Part shown: positions 25,030-32,445 of the stretch, piece by piece
How the letters are laid out: each line of letters opens with the position of its first letter
Numbering within the stretch: the stretch's first letter is position 1
Assembly: GCA_020161545.1 (NCBI GenBank)
Contig: JAIUNT010000012.1
Coordinates: forward strand, 1-37,045
DNA length: 37,045 nt
Direction: 5' to 3'
Origin: Pseudomonadota bacterium
Lineage (GTDB): Bacteria; Pseudomonadota; Alphaproteobacteria; Caedimonadales; UBA1908
The notes under the pieces: model-generated
Database searches by the model: none
Seen by the model: the letters and a program-made list of their open reading frames with translations, nothing else
What the model was told of the DNA's origin: nothing
Translations under genes and position numbers: made by a program

Positions 25030-27201
25030 CTAGAGAAACGAGTAAGGATCCACATCGATATGCAGGGTGAGGGTGCTTGGAAGCTTGATACGCTTTTGCC
25101 AGGCAAGGACGAAAGGCTGCACGCGAAAGTGAGCCTCAGCCTTCATCAAGATACGCCAGCGCCATTTGCCAGCAAGGCGCATGAGTGGGGCAGGGGTGGG
25201 GCCAAGGATTTGCACACTCTCGTGGACAGGGGCAGCCTTTACAAAGTCACGCGCTGCGCGCGCCACAAGGGTTTCGTCAGTACCTGAGAGAATAAAAGAC
25301 ACAAGGCGTGCAAAGGGCGGCATGAGAAATTCTTGGCGGGCGGCAACTTCCGCCTCAAAAAAGCCGTCACGGTCTGCGCTGGCAAGGGCTTGGAGCACTG
25401 GGTGCGTGGGGTCAAAGGTTTGAATCATGACCTCTCCAGGGTGTTCTTCGCGCCCACAGCGTCCTGACACCTGGTGAAGAAGCTGATATGTGTGCTCACT
25501 GGCCCGGATGTCCCCTCCCGAAAGGCCTAAATCTGCGTCCACGATGCCCACAAAGACAAGCTGGGGAAAGTGGTGTCCCTTGGCGATCATCTGTGTACCG
25601 ATGAGGATATCCACACGCCCTTCCTCCATGTCGGATAGCAAGGCATGTCGCTCTTGGAGCGTGCCATGATCGCTTGTGATGAGGTTCACGCGTGCCTGGG
25701 GGAAAAGCCGCACAACCTCCTCAAAGAGGCGCTCGGCTCCGGGGCCACAAGGGACAAGGGCGTCCTGGGCCCCGCACGCCGTACAGTCCGGCAATCGTGG
25801 GCGTGTGTGGCCACATTGGTGGCACATAAAAATGTTCTTCGATTTGTGATCCACAAGCCAGCTATGGCAATCGTCGCACGACAGGCGATGTCCACAGGTG
25901 CGGCATAGGGTGAGGGGCGCGTAACCGCGTCTGTTGAGATACAAAAGGCTCTGCTTACCTGAGGCAAGCACATGGGTGAGCTTGTTCACCATGGGGCGTG
26001 ACAGCCACTGACCACTTGGGGGGGCATCCTCTTTGCTGCGCATATCCACAAGGGTGATGCTGGGTATAAGGGCGCCAGCAAAGCGGTCGTGCAGTTTGAT
26101 GTGTCCATAGCGACCTTTTTGCGCGTTGACGAGGGTTTCAAGGCTTGGGGTGGCAGAAGCCAAAATGAGGCTGATGTTTTCCTCCCTTGCGCGCACAACG
26201 GCCATGTCGCGCGCGTGGTAAATGACGCCTTGCTCTTGCTTGTAGGCGTGTTCGTGCTCTTCATCCACAACCATGAGCCCCAGGTTTGCAAAGGGCAGAA
26301 ACAGCGCCGATCTTGCTCCGATCACCACACACGGTTCGCCTTTGATGGCGCGAAACCAGGTCTTTCTCTTGCGCGCGGCACTTGTGCCAGAGTGCCACAG
26401 GTGGGCTTCTACACCAAAGCGTGTTTCAAAGCGATCAAGGGTCTGGGGGGTCAAGGAAATTTCAGGCAGAAGAATCAGGACCTGCTTGCCAAGGGCCAGG
26501 GCCCTTGCCACGGCCTCCAGATACACCTGGGTTTTTCCAGACCCTGTGACACCGTCAAGGAGGGTGACAAAGAAGGCGCTTGCCCCCACATGGTCGCACA
26601 AGACATTGGCCGCCTCTTGTTGGGCGGGACTGAGCGCAACGGAGGAAGTCACGGGAGGGCCATCCTTGGCGCCCACCGTTGAGGAATGGGTCACGGTGCG
26701 CTTTGTCAGGATGCCGGCCTCCTCCATGGCCTTAATGACCCCTGCACTGACCCCGCAGCTAGCGGCCAGGCTTGCTGCACTGCCATGCACGGGGTCGAGA
26801 GCAATTCTATCCAGCACTTTCTGGCGCGATGGCGTGATTTTATCAGGGGTTTTGAGGGCCTCCCAGTGATAGGTCGTGTCTTCTTTATATGAGAGCGCCT
26901 CATCACTCCAAAGGGCCATTTTCAAAACAAGACCAAGGGGAGTCATGGTATAGGACGCAACCCACCTTAGAAAAGCAATGGTCGCCCCAGGCAAGGGGGG
27001 TAAATCAAGGACCTCCTCAACGCGCTTTAGCTTGATCTTGGGAGCGGGCAAGGATGGGGCCTCGTCCCACACAACGCCAAGTTTTAAGATCTTTCCAAGG
27101 GGCACCTGCACAAAAGCCCCTTGGGAAAGCGGGCCGTCGCTCTCGTACGTAAAGGCGCTGTCTAAGCGCTTGGGGATCAAAACATTAACGGGCGTTGTCA
27201 T
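25030..27201 (-). CDS. priA: primosomal protein N' (replication restart helicase PriA)
   Basis: PriA recognises stalled forks and reloads the replicative helicase. ATG 27201 is preferred to the GTG at 27246 because AAGG lies about five bases upstream. The 723-residue protein has the N-terminal DNA-binding domain (PVNVLIPKRLDSAFTY), Walker A GVTGSGKT (217-224), DEEH (313-316) with the aromatic-rich HAYKQEQG loop, eight zinc-binding cysteines as four pairs (433/436, 442/445, 460/463, 473/476), and GTQMIAKGHHFP. All expected motifs are present and length is normal. Confidence 0.97.
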   Translation of the reverse strand: MTTPVNVLIPKRLDSAFTYESDGPLSQGAFVQVPLGKILKLGVVWDEAPSLPAPKIKLKRVEEVLDLPPLPGATIAFLRWVASYTMTPLGLVLKMALWSDEALSYKEDTTYHWEALKTPDKITPSRQKVLDRIALDPVHGSAASLAASCGVSAGVIKAMEEAGILTKRTVTHSSTVGAKDGPPVTSSVALSPAQQEAANVLCDHVGASAFFVTLLDGVTGSGKTQVYLEAVARALALGKQVLILLPEISLTPQTLDRFETRFGVEAHLWHSGTSAARKRKTWFRAIKGEPCVVIGARSALFLPFANLGLMVVDEEHEHAYKQEQGVIYHARDMAVVRAREENISLILASATPSLETLVNAQKGRYGHIKLHDRFAGALIPSITLVDMRSKEDAPPSGQWLSRPMVNKLTHVLASGKQSLLYLNRRGYAPLTLCRTCGHRLSCDDCHSWLVDHKSKNIFMCHQCGHTRPRLPDCTACGAQDALVPCGPGAERLFEEVVRLFPQARVNLITSDHGTLQERHALLSDMEEGRVDILIGTQMIAKGHHFPQLVFVGIVDADLGLSGGDIRASEHTYQLLHQVSGRCGREEHPGEVMIQTFDPTHPVLQALASADRDGFFEAEVAARQEFLMPPFARLVSFILSGTDETLVARAARDFVKAAPVHESVQILGPTPAPLMRLAGKWRWRILMKAEAHFRVQPFVLAWQKRIKLPSTLTLHIDVDPYSFL

Positions 27202-27274
27202 GGGGACCTTATCATTTTCTGTCCCTCCAACCTTACATGATTGCACCTAAATAAAAAAAGACGTTTTTTCCTCG

Positions 27275-27280
27275 TATAAT
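27275..27280 (+). promoter_or_regulatory. consensus -10 box upstream of tRNA-Pro
   Basis: A perfect TATAAT followed by GGCGC lies 51 bases before the tRNA. The GC-rich discriminator is typical of stable-RNA promoters. No clear -35 box is found at the expected distance. Confidence 0.4.
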
Positions 27281-27331
27281 GGCGCACTACCCCCTTGCAT
27301 CTGCGCCAGAGATAGTGTACCAAAAGACTCA

Positions 27332-27408
27332 CGGGGTGTAGCGCAGCCTGGTAGCGCGCCTGCTTTGGGAGCAGGATGTCGGGAGTTCGAATCTCTCCAC
27401 CCCGACCA
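27332..27408 (+). tRNA. tRNA-Pro (anticodon UGG)
   Basis: The 77 bases fold as a cloverleaf: acceptor CGGGGTG pairs with CACCCCG (27398-27404), followed by A and an encoded CCA (27406-27408). The anticodon stem CCTGC/GCAGG (27359-27363, 27371-27375) holds the loop TTTGGGA with TGG at 27366-27368. The T-loop is GTTCGAATC. It decodes CCN proline codons. The CCA end touches the stop codon of the convergent mscS-type gene with no spacer. Confidence 0.97.
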
Positions 27409-28515
27409 CTATGAAGCCTTCAAAAGATTCTCCAGTGACGCAGGTACCTTTTCGATGTAGACCGACTGGCTGGAATAAGGCATAGTCGCACCCAAATCCG
27501 TTACAATCTTTGAAAACGCAAAGAGAAATTCCGCGCGCAGTTTTGTGAAGGATTTCCAGTCCGTTTCACGCGTGTAAACATCACACAGAATCTCATAGGC
27601 AGAGCCACCAAAATTTGCCAAGTTCACAAGCGAGAAAGCAGGGCGCACGCTCATATCCACGCGTGGGTGGTTTGTGAGGTAGTCTTGAATGGCTTTCTCA
27701 ATGCGCATGAGGATATCATTGGGCGTGTTGTAAGACACCCAGATGGTTGTATTCAAGCGCCAGTTTTGGATGGCTGACTTGTTGAGGATGCGGGCGTTGG
27801 CAAGGTCCGCGTTGGGAATCACTGCCAACATGTCGTCTAGTTGCCTCACACGTGTGCTGCGAAGACCAACGCGCTCTACAAGGCCTTCCACCGTATCACA
27901 CTGGATCCAGTCCCCCTCTTGAAAAGGGCGATCCATAATGAGCGTAATGCCCCCAAAGAAGTGTTTGATGGTTTCTTGGGCGGCAAAAGAGATGGCAACA
28001 CCCAAAAGGCCAAGGCCCGCCAAAAGGGGGCCCACATTGACATGCCACACGTCTAAGAGAGCAATGGCTGCCATTACCAGGAGGCTCGCGCGCATGATGC
28101 TGACCAGAAATTTGCGCAACTCATCGGTAAAACGCTTGCCCAGCGTGTCCATGCCCCATCCGTCCATAATATGGGAAAGGGGTACACACATGCGGTACAG
28201 GGCCCAGAACACAAGGATCATGATGCAGGTATCATTGATGGATTTAAGGTGTATTTTTGTGGAGAGAGAAAACCGGAAGATATGCTCAATGCTAAAAATA
28301 ATAGCGCCAAAGAGCACCACACGCATGGGGGGGGAAAGCGCGTCCATAATCACATCTGTCAGGATCCGGATGGGGCTGTTTTCTTTTGCCGCATTCTTGA
28401 TAATATGGCGGCGCAGCAACAAGTAAACGATGCGTTCGCAGGCATAAAATCCGATAACAACAAGGGCAACCTTGGCAATTAACTCCCACGGTTCTTGGTT
28501 TGCGAGTTCTGGCAT
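27409..28515 (-). CDS. MscS-family mechanosensitive channel
   Basis: Inner-membrane channel releasing solutes on hypo-osmotic shock, or a related small-conductance channel. The 368-residue protein has four or five membrane helices; the pore helix region is VGPLLAGLGLLGVAISFAAQ, followed by ETIKHFFGGITLIMDRPFQEGDWI, the diagnostic junction between TM3 and the cytoplasmic beta domain. The C-terminal alpha/beta domain is present. It follows hldE by 75 bases, with a hairpin in the gap that includes part of its ribosome-binding region. Which MscS subtype it is cannot be told. Confidence 0.92.
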   Translation of the reverse strand: MPELANQEPWELIAKVALVVIGFYACERIVYLLLRRHIIKNAAKENSPIRILTDVIMDALSPPMRVVLFGAIIFSIEHIFRFSLSTKIHLKSINDTCIMILVFWALYRMCVPLSHIMDGWGMDTLGKRFTDELRKFLVSIMRASLLVMAAIALLDVWHVNVGPLLAGLGLLGVAISFAAQETIKHFFGGITLIMDRPFQEGDWIQCDTVEGLVERVGLRSTRVRQLDDMLAVIPNADLANARILNKSAIQNWRLNTTIWVSYNTPNDILMRIEKAIQDYLTNHPRVDMSVRPAFSLVNLANFGGSAYEILCDVYTRETDWKSFTKLRAEFLFAFSKIVTDLGATMPYSSQSVYIEKVPASLENLLKAS

Positions 28516-28525
28516 AGTGGCGTCT

Positions 28526-28558
28526 CTCTTTCTGTTACAACTCCCTGTGTAGAAAGAG
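28526..28558 (-). promoter_or_regulatory. hairpin in the leader of the mscS-type gene
   Basis: CTCTTTCT (28526-28533) and AGAAAGAG (28551-28558) pair perfectly across a 17-base loop. On the minus strand the 3' arm runs into the GAGAG that would serve as ribosome-binding site eight bases before the ATG at 28515. No T-run follows, so it is not an obvious terminator of hldE. Confidence 0.35.
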
Positions 28559-28590
28559 TAGCACTCCCCCCCTGGACGCGCAAAGAAACT

Positions 28591-30060
28591 TTATGCCGCG
28601 TCTGAGCGTGCAATTATGTTTGTCGTGCTGTGGCCGATTTCAAGGTCAGCCAAAACGACTTCACCACCCCAAGACAAAACCTCCTTGGCCCCCACAACAT
28701 TCTCAATGGTATAGTCAGCCCCCTTCACGAGCACGTCTGGACGCAGGTAAGTGATGATCTCAAGAGGCGTATCTTGATCAAAAATGACAATGAGATCAAC
28801 GTCTTCGAGGGCCGCAAGGACTTGAGCGCGCGAGGTCTCATCATTGATGGGACGCGCACTCCCTTTGAGGCGCTTGACGGAGGCGTCACTATTGAGGGCC
28901 AAAACAAGTCTGTCACAGTGGCTTTTGGCTTGGCGCAGAAGACTGATATGACCTGGGTGCAGGATGTCAAAACATCCATTGGTAAAGCCGATGGAGAAGC
29001 CTTCCCGGTGCCACTGAACAACCTTGGCGTGAGCACTTTGCCAGTTGGCGACAAACTTCTCGTGTTTGAGGGTATGCTCTCCCGTATGAAGGGCGTGGGC
29101 AAGCTCTTCTTGGGTTGTCACGGCCGTGCCCGCCTTGGCGACGACAATGCCGGCGGCTGTATTGGCCATGTGCGCTGCTTGAAAGGGCAGGGCGCCTGCA
29201 GCAAGGCTTGCGGCAAAGGTTGCAATGACCGTGTCGCCCGCACCGGAGACGTCATAAACCTCTAGGGCGCGTGTTGGCAGATGAAGTGAGTTTTCCCCGG
29301 CCACGTGGAGCGTCATGCCCCGGCTGCCGCGGGTGGCCAGAACCCCTGTGATGCCCCAGGTCCTTTGAACGTACCCAATAGCCGCCTCCACCTCTGCGTC
29401 GGAGCCAATGGGAAGGCTTGTTGCTTGATGGAGCTCAGAGGCATTGGGTGTGATAAAAGTTGCGCCCTTGTAAACGGCGTAGTCACGGGCCTTGGGGTCA
29501 ACAATGACAGGAACGCCGTGCGCGTTACAAAGGTCGATGAGGCCCTTGAGAAGGGAAGGTGTAAAAAGCCCTTTGCTGTAGTCCGAGAGAATAACGGCTT
29601 GAACATGGGGCAGGCGCGCGCCCACCTCTTTTAAAAGCATGTCGCTCGTGTCTTGGGAGATGGCAAAGGTATCCTCGTCGTCCACGCGCAGGACTTGCTG
29701 GCCCTGGGAGACAAAACGCGTCTTCACCGTTGTGCGACGTCCTTTTTCAGTGACGCACTGCGACGTGACGCTGGGTAGGTCTTTGAAAAGATGTGTGATC
29801 TGTGCGCCAGCCCCATCATCGCCCACAACACCGACAAAGTCACAAGCAACCCCTAGAGACGCAAGGTTACGCACCACGTTGCCGGCCCCTCCCAGTACTG
29901 TTGTCTTTTTCTCGCTGGCAAAGACAGGGACAGGGGCTTCAGGGGAAATGCGCGTAATGCGACCATAGGAAAAGTGATCAAGCATCACGTCCCCGACACA
30001 CAAAATACGCGTGGAGGACATGTTGGATAAAACATGGGAAAGGGAAGGGAGTTGCTGCAT
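28591..30060 (-). CDS. hldE: bifunctional heptose-7-phosphate kinase / heptose-1-phosphate adenylyltransferase
   Basis: HldE performs two steps to ADP-heptose for LPS inner core: phosphorylation at C1 of heptose 7-phosphate, then adenylyl transfer after GmhB. In 489 residues the N-terminal PfkB-type kinase (to about 325) shows GDVMLDHFSYG, GGAGNVVRNLASLG and the catalytic DVSGAGDT; the C-terminal nucleotidyltransferase (about 350-489) shows FTNGCFDILHPGH and the KGADYTIENVVG and STTNII segments. AAGGAAG precedes the ATG. It follows gmhA by 11 bases. A separate gmhB and the epimerase hldD are not in this window. Confidence 0.97.
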   Translation of the reverse strand: MQQLPSLSHVLSNMSSTRILCVGDVMLDHFSYGRITRISPEAPVPVFASEKKTTVLGGAGNVVRNLASLGVACDFVGVVGDDGAGAQITHLFKDLPSVTSQCVTEKGRRTTVKTRFVSQGQQVLRVDDEDTFAISQDTSDMLLKEVGARLPHVQAVILSDYSKGLFTPSLLKGLIDLCNAHGVPVIVDPKARDYAVYKGATFITPNASELHQATSLPIGSDAEVEAAIGYVQRTWGITGVLATRGSRGMTLHVAGENSLHLPTRALEVYDVSGAGDTVIATFAASLAAGALPFQAAHMANTAAGIVVAKAGTAVTTQEELAHALHTGEHTLKHEKFVANWQSAHAKVVQWHREGFSIGFTNGCFDILHPGHISLLRQAKSHCDRLVLALNSDASVKRLKGSARPINDETSRAQVLAALEDVDLIVIFDQDTPLEIITYLRPDVLVKGADYTIENVVGAKEVLSWGGEVVLADLEIGHSTTNIIARSDAA

Positions 30061-30071
30061 AGTTGTCTTCC

Positions 30072-30686
30072 TTACACGAGGCCCAGGGAGGTCTCAAGGG
30101 CGGCGCACAGCATCTGCCCAAGGGTGATGTGCATCTCCTGAATGTGGGCCGTTGTCATGCTGGGGACGATGAGAAGGATATCTGCAAGCCCCCTCATGTG
30201 ACCGCCATCCTTGCCGCCAAGGGCCGTTGTAGTCAGTCCCATCTCACGCGCTTTTTCAAGGGCTTTGATGATGTTGGGGCTGGTGCCAGATGTTGAGATG
30301 GCAATAATGACGTCTTCTGGACGTGCCATGGCCTCGATCTGGCGGGAAAACAGATGCTCAAAGCCCATATCGTTACCAATGGCTGTGAGCGTGGAGGTAT
30401 CTGTGGTGAGCGCCAGCGCCGCCATGGGGGCACGGCTTTGGCTAAAGCGCACTGTGAACTCCGTGGCGAGGTGTTGGGCGTCTGCCGCGCTGCCGCCGTT
30501 GCCAAAGAAGATGAGTTTCCCGCCATTGGAGAGGCTCGCCAAACAACAGGCAACAAGTCGTTCAAAGTCGTGGGCAAGCGCTTCTTTCGTTGCACGCGCA
30601 ACACGCATGTGCTCGTCCATGGTTGCGTGAAAGAAGGCGCCAAGGTCTAGCTTTGGACCGTGGGAAGGGGTGGGGTGTAAACTCAT
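30072..30686 (-). CDS. gmhA: sedoheptulose-7-phosphate isomerase
   Basis: GmhA makes D-glycero-D-manno-heptose 7-phosphate, the first committed step to LPS heptose. The 204-residue SIS-domain protein has FFGNGGSAADAQHLATEF, ALTTDTSTLTAIGND and ISTSGTSPNIIKAL in the usual order, plus the C-terminal helix with HIQEMHITLGQMLC, whose His and Glu contribute to the metal site. It is flanked by a zinc-ribbon gene (3-base gap) and hldE (11-base gap), so its translation is probably coupled. No separate RBS is seen. Confidence 0.96.
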   Translation of the reverse strand: MSLHPTPSHGPKLDLGAFFHATMDEHMRVARATKEALAHDFERLVACCLASLSNGGKLIFFGNGGSAADAQHLATEFTVRFSQSRAPMAALALTTDTSTLTAIGNDMGFEHLFSRQIEAMARPEDVIIAISTSGTSPNIIKALEKAREMGLTTTALGGKDGGHMRGLADILLIVPSMTTAHIQEMHITLGQMLCAALETSLGLV

Positions 30687-30689
30687 TGG

Positions 30690-31361
30690 TTAAAACTCTA
30701 TGGCAAGGCGTTGGGTTTGTTTCGGGATTTCGTGGGGCTGTGTTTGAAAAGAGAGCTTTTCTTGTGGTAGGAGCCTCGTTTGTGTCATCGTATGGGACCA
30801 GGTTGTGAGGGGACAGGAGGAACTCTTACCAGTCATGACTCCAGCAGCCCATGATTTTGCGCGCGTCAAAAAGGGCGCATCAGCGCAAGGTCCAAGGGCG
30901 CTGATCTTAAGGGCGCTTAAGGAAATGGCGTGGGGAGCCGTATTTTCTATCTCACCTGTCAGCACAACAGCTCCGTGGGCATCTTCCATGGTATTCACGC
31001 TTGAGATTTTCAAGCTATGGGATAGGGGCTGAGATGTCAGGCCCAGAAACTCAAAAAGGGGTGATACACTGGGCCATGTGGTCACGATGCTTGTTCTGGC
31101 CAAAAAGGCACATGTGAGGGTCACAAGGAAAAGGGTGCCAGTGATAAGGCTAAGGGTCGCGGTGCGCGCAGGCCGCACGACGCTTGTCATGTCACCAGCA
31201 TTTTGAGCGTCTGGTGCAGCCATAAGCGGCTCAAAGGCTGGCGCAGGCGTGTAGGTCCACACGTGTCCGCACGCCGCGCAGCGCAGCATCTGAGGTCCAC
31301 CCGCCATAAGGCCATCGTCCATCAAATAACGCTTAGAGCACCCTTCACAGCTAATGATCAT
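30690..31361 (-). CDS. MJ0042-type zinc-ribbon membrane protein (DUF3426-like)
   Basis: A 223-residue protein starting with a zinc ribbon: CEGCSKRYLM (Cys5, Cys8) and RCAACGHVW (two further Cys) match the MJ0042 finger common in alphaproteobacteria. One membrane helix (about 72-94, LSLITGTLFLVTLTCAFLA) follows, then a soluble domain with VVLTGEIENTAPHAISL, like the DUF3426 region. The layout suggests a cytoplasmic zinc finger and a periplasmic domain. Function is unknown. GGAAG precedes the ATG. It heads the operon with gmhA and hldE. Confidence 0.82.
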   Translation of the reverse strand: MIISCEGCSKRYLMDDGLMAGGPQMLRCAACGHVWTYTPAPAFEPLMAAPDAQNAGDMTSVVRPARTATLSLITGTLFLVTLTCAFLARTSIVTTWPSVSPLFEFLGLTSQPLSHSLKISSVNTMEDAHGAVVLTGEIENTAPHAISLSALKISALGPCADAPFLTRAKSWAAGVMTGKSSSCPLTTWSHTMTQTRLLPQEKLSFQTQPHEIPKQTQRLAIEF

Positions 31362-31393
31362 CTCGTGCTTCCAACAAATTTATACCTACTATT

Positions 31394-31422
31394 TCAATAT
31401 AACTTCTCTAGGTCTTATGCAA
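31394..31422 (-). promoter_or_regulatory. candidate promoter of the zinc-ribbon/gmhA/hldE operon
   Basis: On the minus strand TTGCAT (31422-31417) is followed after 17 bases by TATTGA (31399-31394), about 33 bases ahead of the ATG at 31361. The match is moderate. It lies almost back to back with the rightward promoter at 31426. Confidence 0.4.
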
Positions 31423-31425
31423 GGG

Positions 31426-31454
31426 TTGTGTCACTTTTGTTTTGCCTCTACAAT
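31426..31454 (+). promoter_or_regulatory. candidate promoter of the 301-residue membrane protein
   Basis: TTGTGT (31426-31431), a 17-base spacer and TACAAT (31449-31454) stand 61 bases before the ATG at 31516. The -10 box has five of six consensus bases. Confidence 0.45.
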
Positions 31455-31515
31455 GTGTTGAGGGCTGGTTAAACACAGTCTTGTAGTAAAACCAACGCTC
31501 TAACGGGGGGCTTTT

Positions 31516-32421
31516 ATGACAGATAATATTGTCAGGGATAGTGCACAAAAGGGGCTTTCCTATATTATTTATCCAAAAACCAACATATTTTGGCTATTTG
31601 TGAATTATTTTACTATTATCCTGATCATGAAAGCTGTTCTCACCTATGGCGCGAGCTATTTGCCAGCAGATTTGCCCATGGCAGAACCTTCATCACAAAC
31701 GCCCGAGGTGAGCTTTGGGATGTATGCAAAGGTGATTATTAAACATTTTCTCAGCCTTCTGTTTGGCCTTCCCATCCTTGTGGCTGTTGCAAAGAGCATC
31801 CTGTCCTATGAGGATTCAACGGGTTATTTTCACTACTTTAATATGTATGAGACATGGCGGCTTTTCGTTGCCCATATCGTTCTGTTTGTGCTGGTCGGTA
31901 TACCTTCCTTTATTCTCCTTGAATCTTTAATGATGACTTTTTTTTATAAAACACCTGAGACCCTTGCCCTAGATGGGCCCGCCCTTGCGCTTATGTCTTT
32001 GACATATATGTTGATTCTGTCCCTTCTTTTTGGGGTCGTTTTGTATTTTGTGGCGCGCTTTACCCCTCTTTACGTACATGTGGCCATCGGTAATCCCATA
32101 GATCTGGGGCGTGTTTTTGATCTGACGAGGGGTGAGGCTTGGAAAGTCTTTGTGGCAGTCCTTATATCGGGCCTGCCTGTGATGATTTTTTCATTCTTCA
32201 CAACGGGTAATCTGTCGTTTCCCACATCTGCCAATATCACAAAGCAAATTCAACCAGCCATGTTTGGGACTGGCTTTGATTTTATGGACATTATTTTGAA
32301 TGCAACCATCACAACGGTGATCGCATTTCTCTCGGTTGCCCCCTTTGCCGCCCTTTGCAACATGTACGAATATCTTGTTCAAAACATGCAAAAGCGCAAT
32401 AAGGCCAAACCCACCCTTTGA
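31516..32421 (+). CDS. integral membrane protein of unknown function
   Basis: Not recognised. The 301-residue protein has about six hydrophobic segments (roughly 25-48, 75-95, 112-138, 155-180, 208-228, 255-285), a loop rich in Pro and Ser (about 55-68) and a basic end (QKRNKAKP), which places the C-terminus in the cytoplasm by the positive-inside rule. GDLGR-like polar stretches (NPIDLGRVFDLTRGEAWKVF) sit before the fifth helix, as in some glycerophosphoryl-diester-phosphodiesterase-like or YciC/DUF-type membrane domains; I do not claim homology. A GGGGGG run precedes the ATG. Its 3' end includes a small CCCACC/GGTGGG hairpin across the stop (32410-32430). Confidence 0.75.
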   Translation: MTDNIVRDSAQKGLSYIIYPKTNIFWLFVNYFTIILIMKAVLTYGASYLPADLPMAEPSSQTPEVSFGMYAKVIIKHFLSLLFGLPILVAVAKSILSYEDSTGYFHYFNMYETWRLFVAHIVLFVLVGIPSFILLESLMMTFFYKTPETLALDGPALALMSLTYMLILSLLFGVVLYFVARFTPLYVHVAIGNPIDLGRVFDLTRGEAWKVFVAVLISGLPVMIFSFFTTGNLSFPTSANITKQIQPAMFGTGFDFMDIILNATITTVIAFLSVAPFAALCNMYEYLVQNMQKRNKAKPTL

Positions 32422-32445
32422 AGTGGTGGGGCGCCGGCTTTTGGT

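Noticed and set aside
26089-26682. 197-codon ORF antisense to priA, with others alongside
   Set aside because: Shadow frame of a conserved gene in GC-biased codon context.
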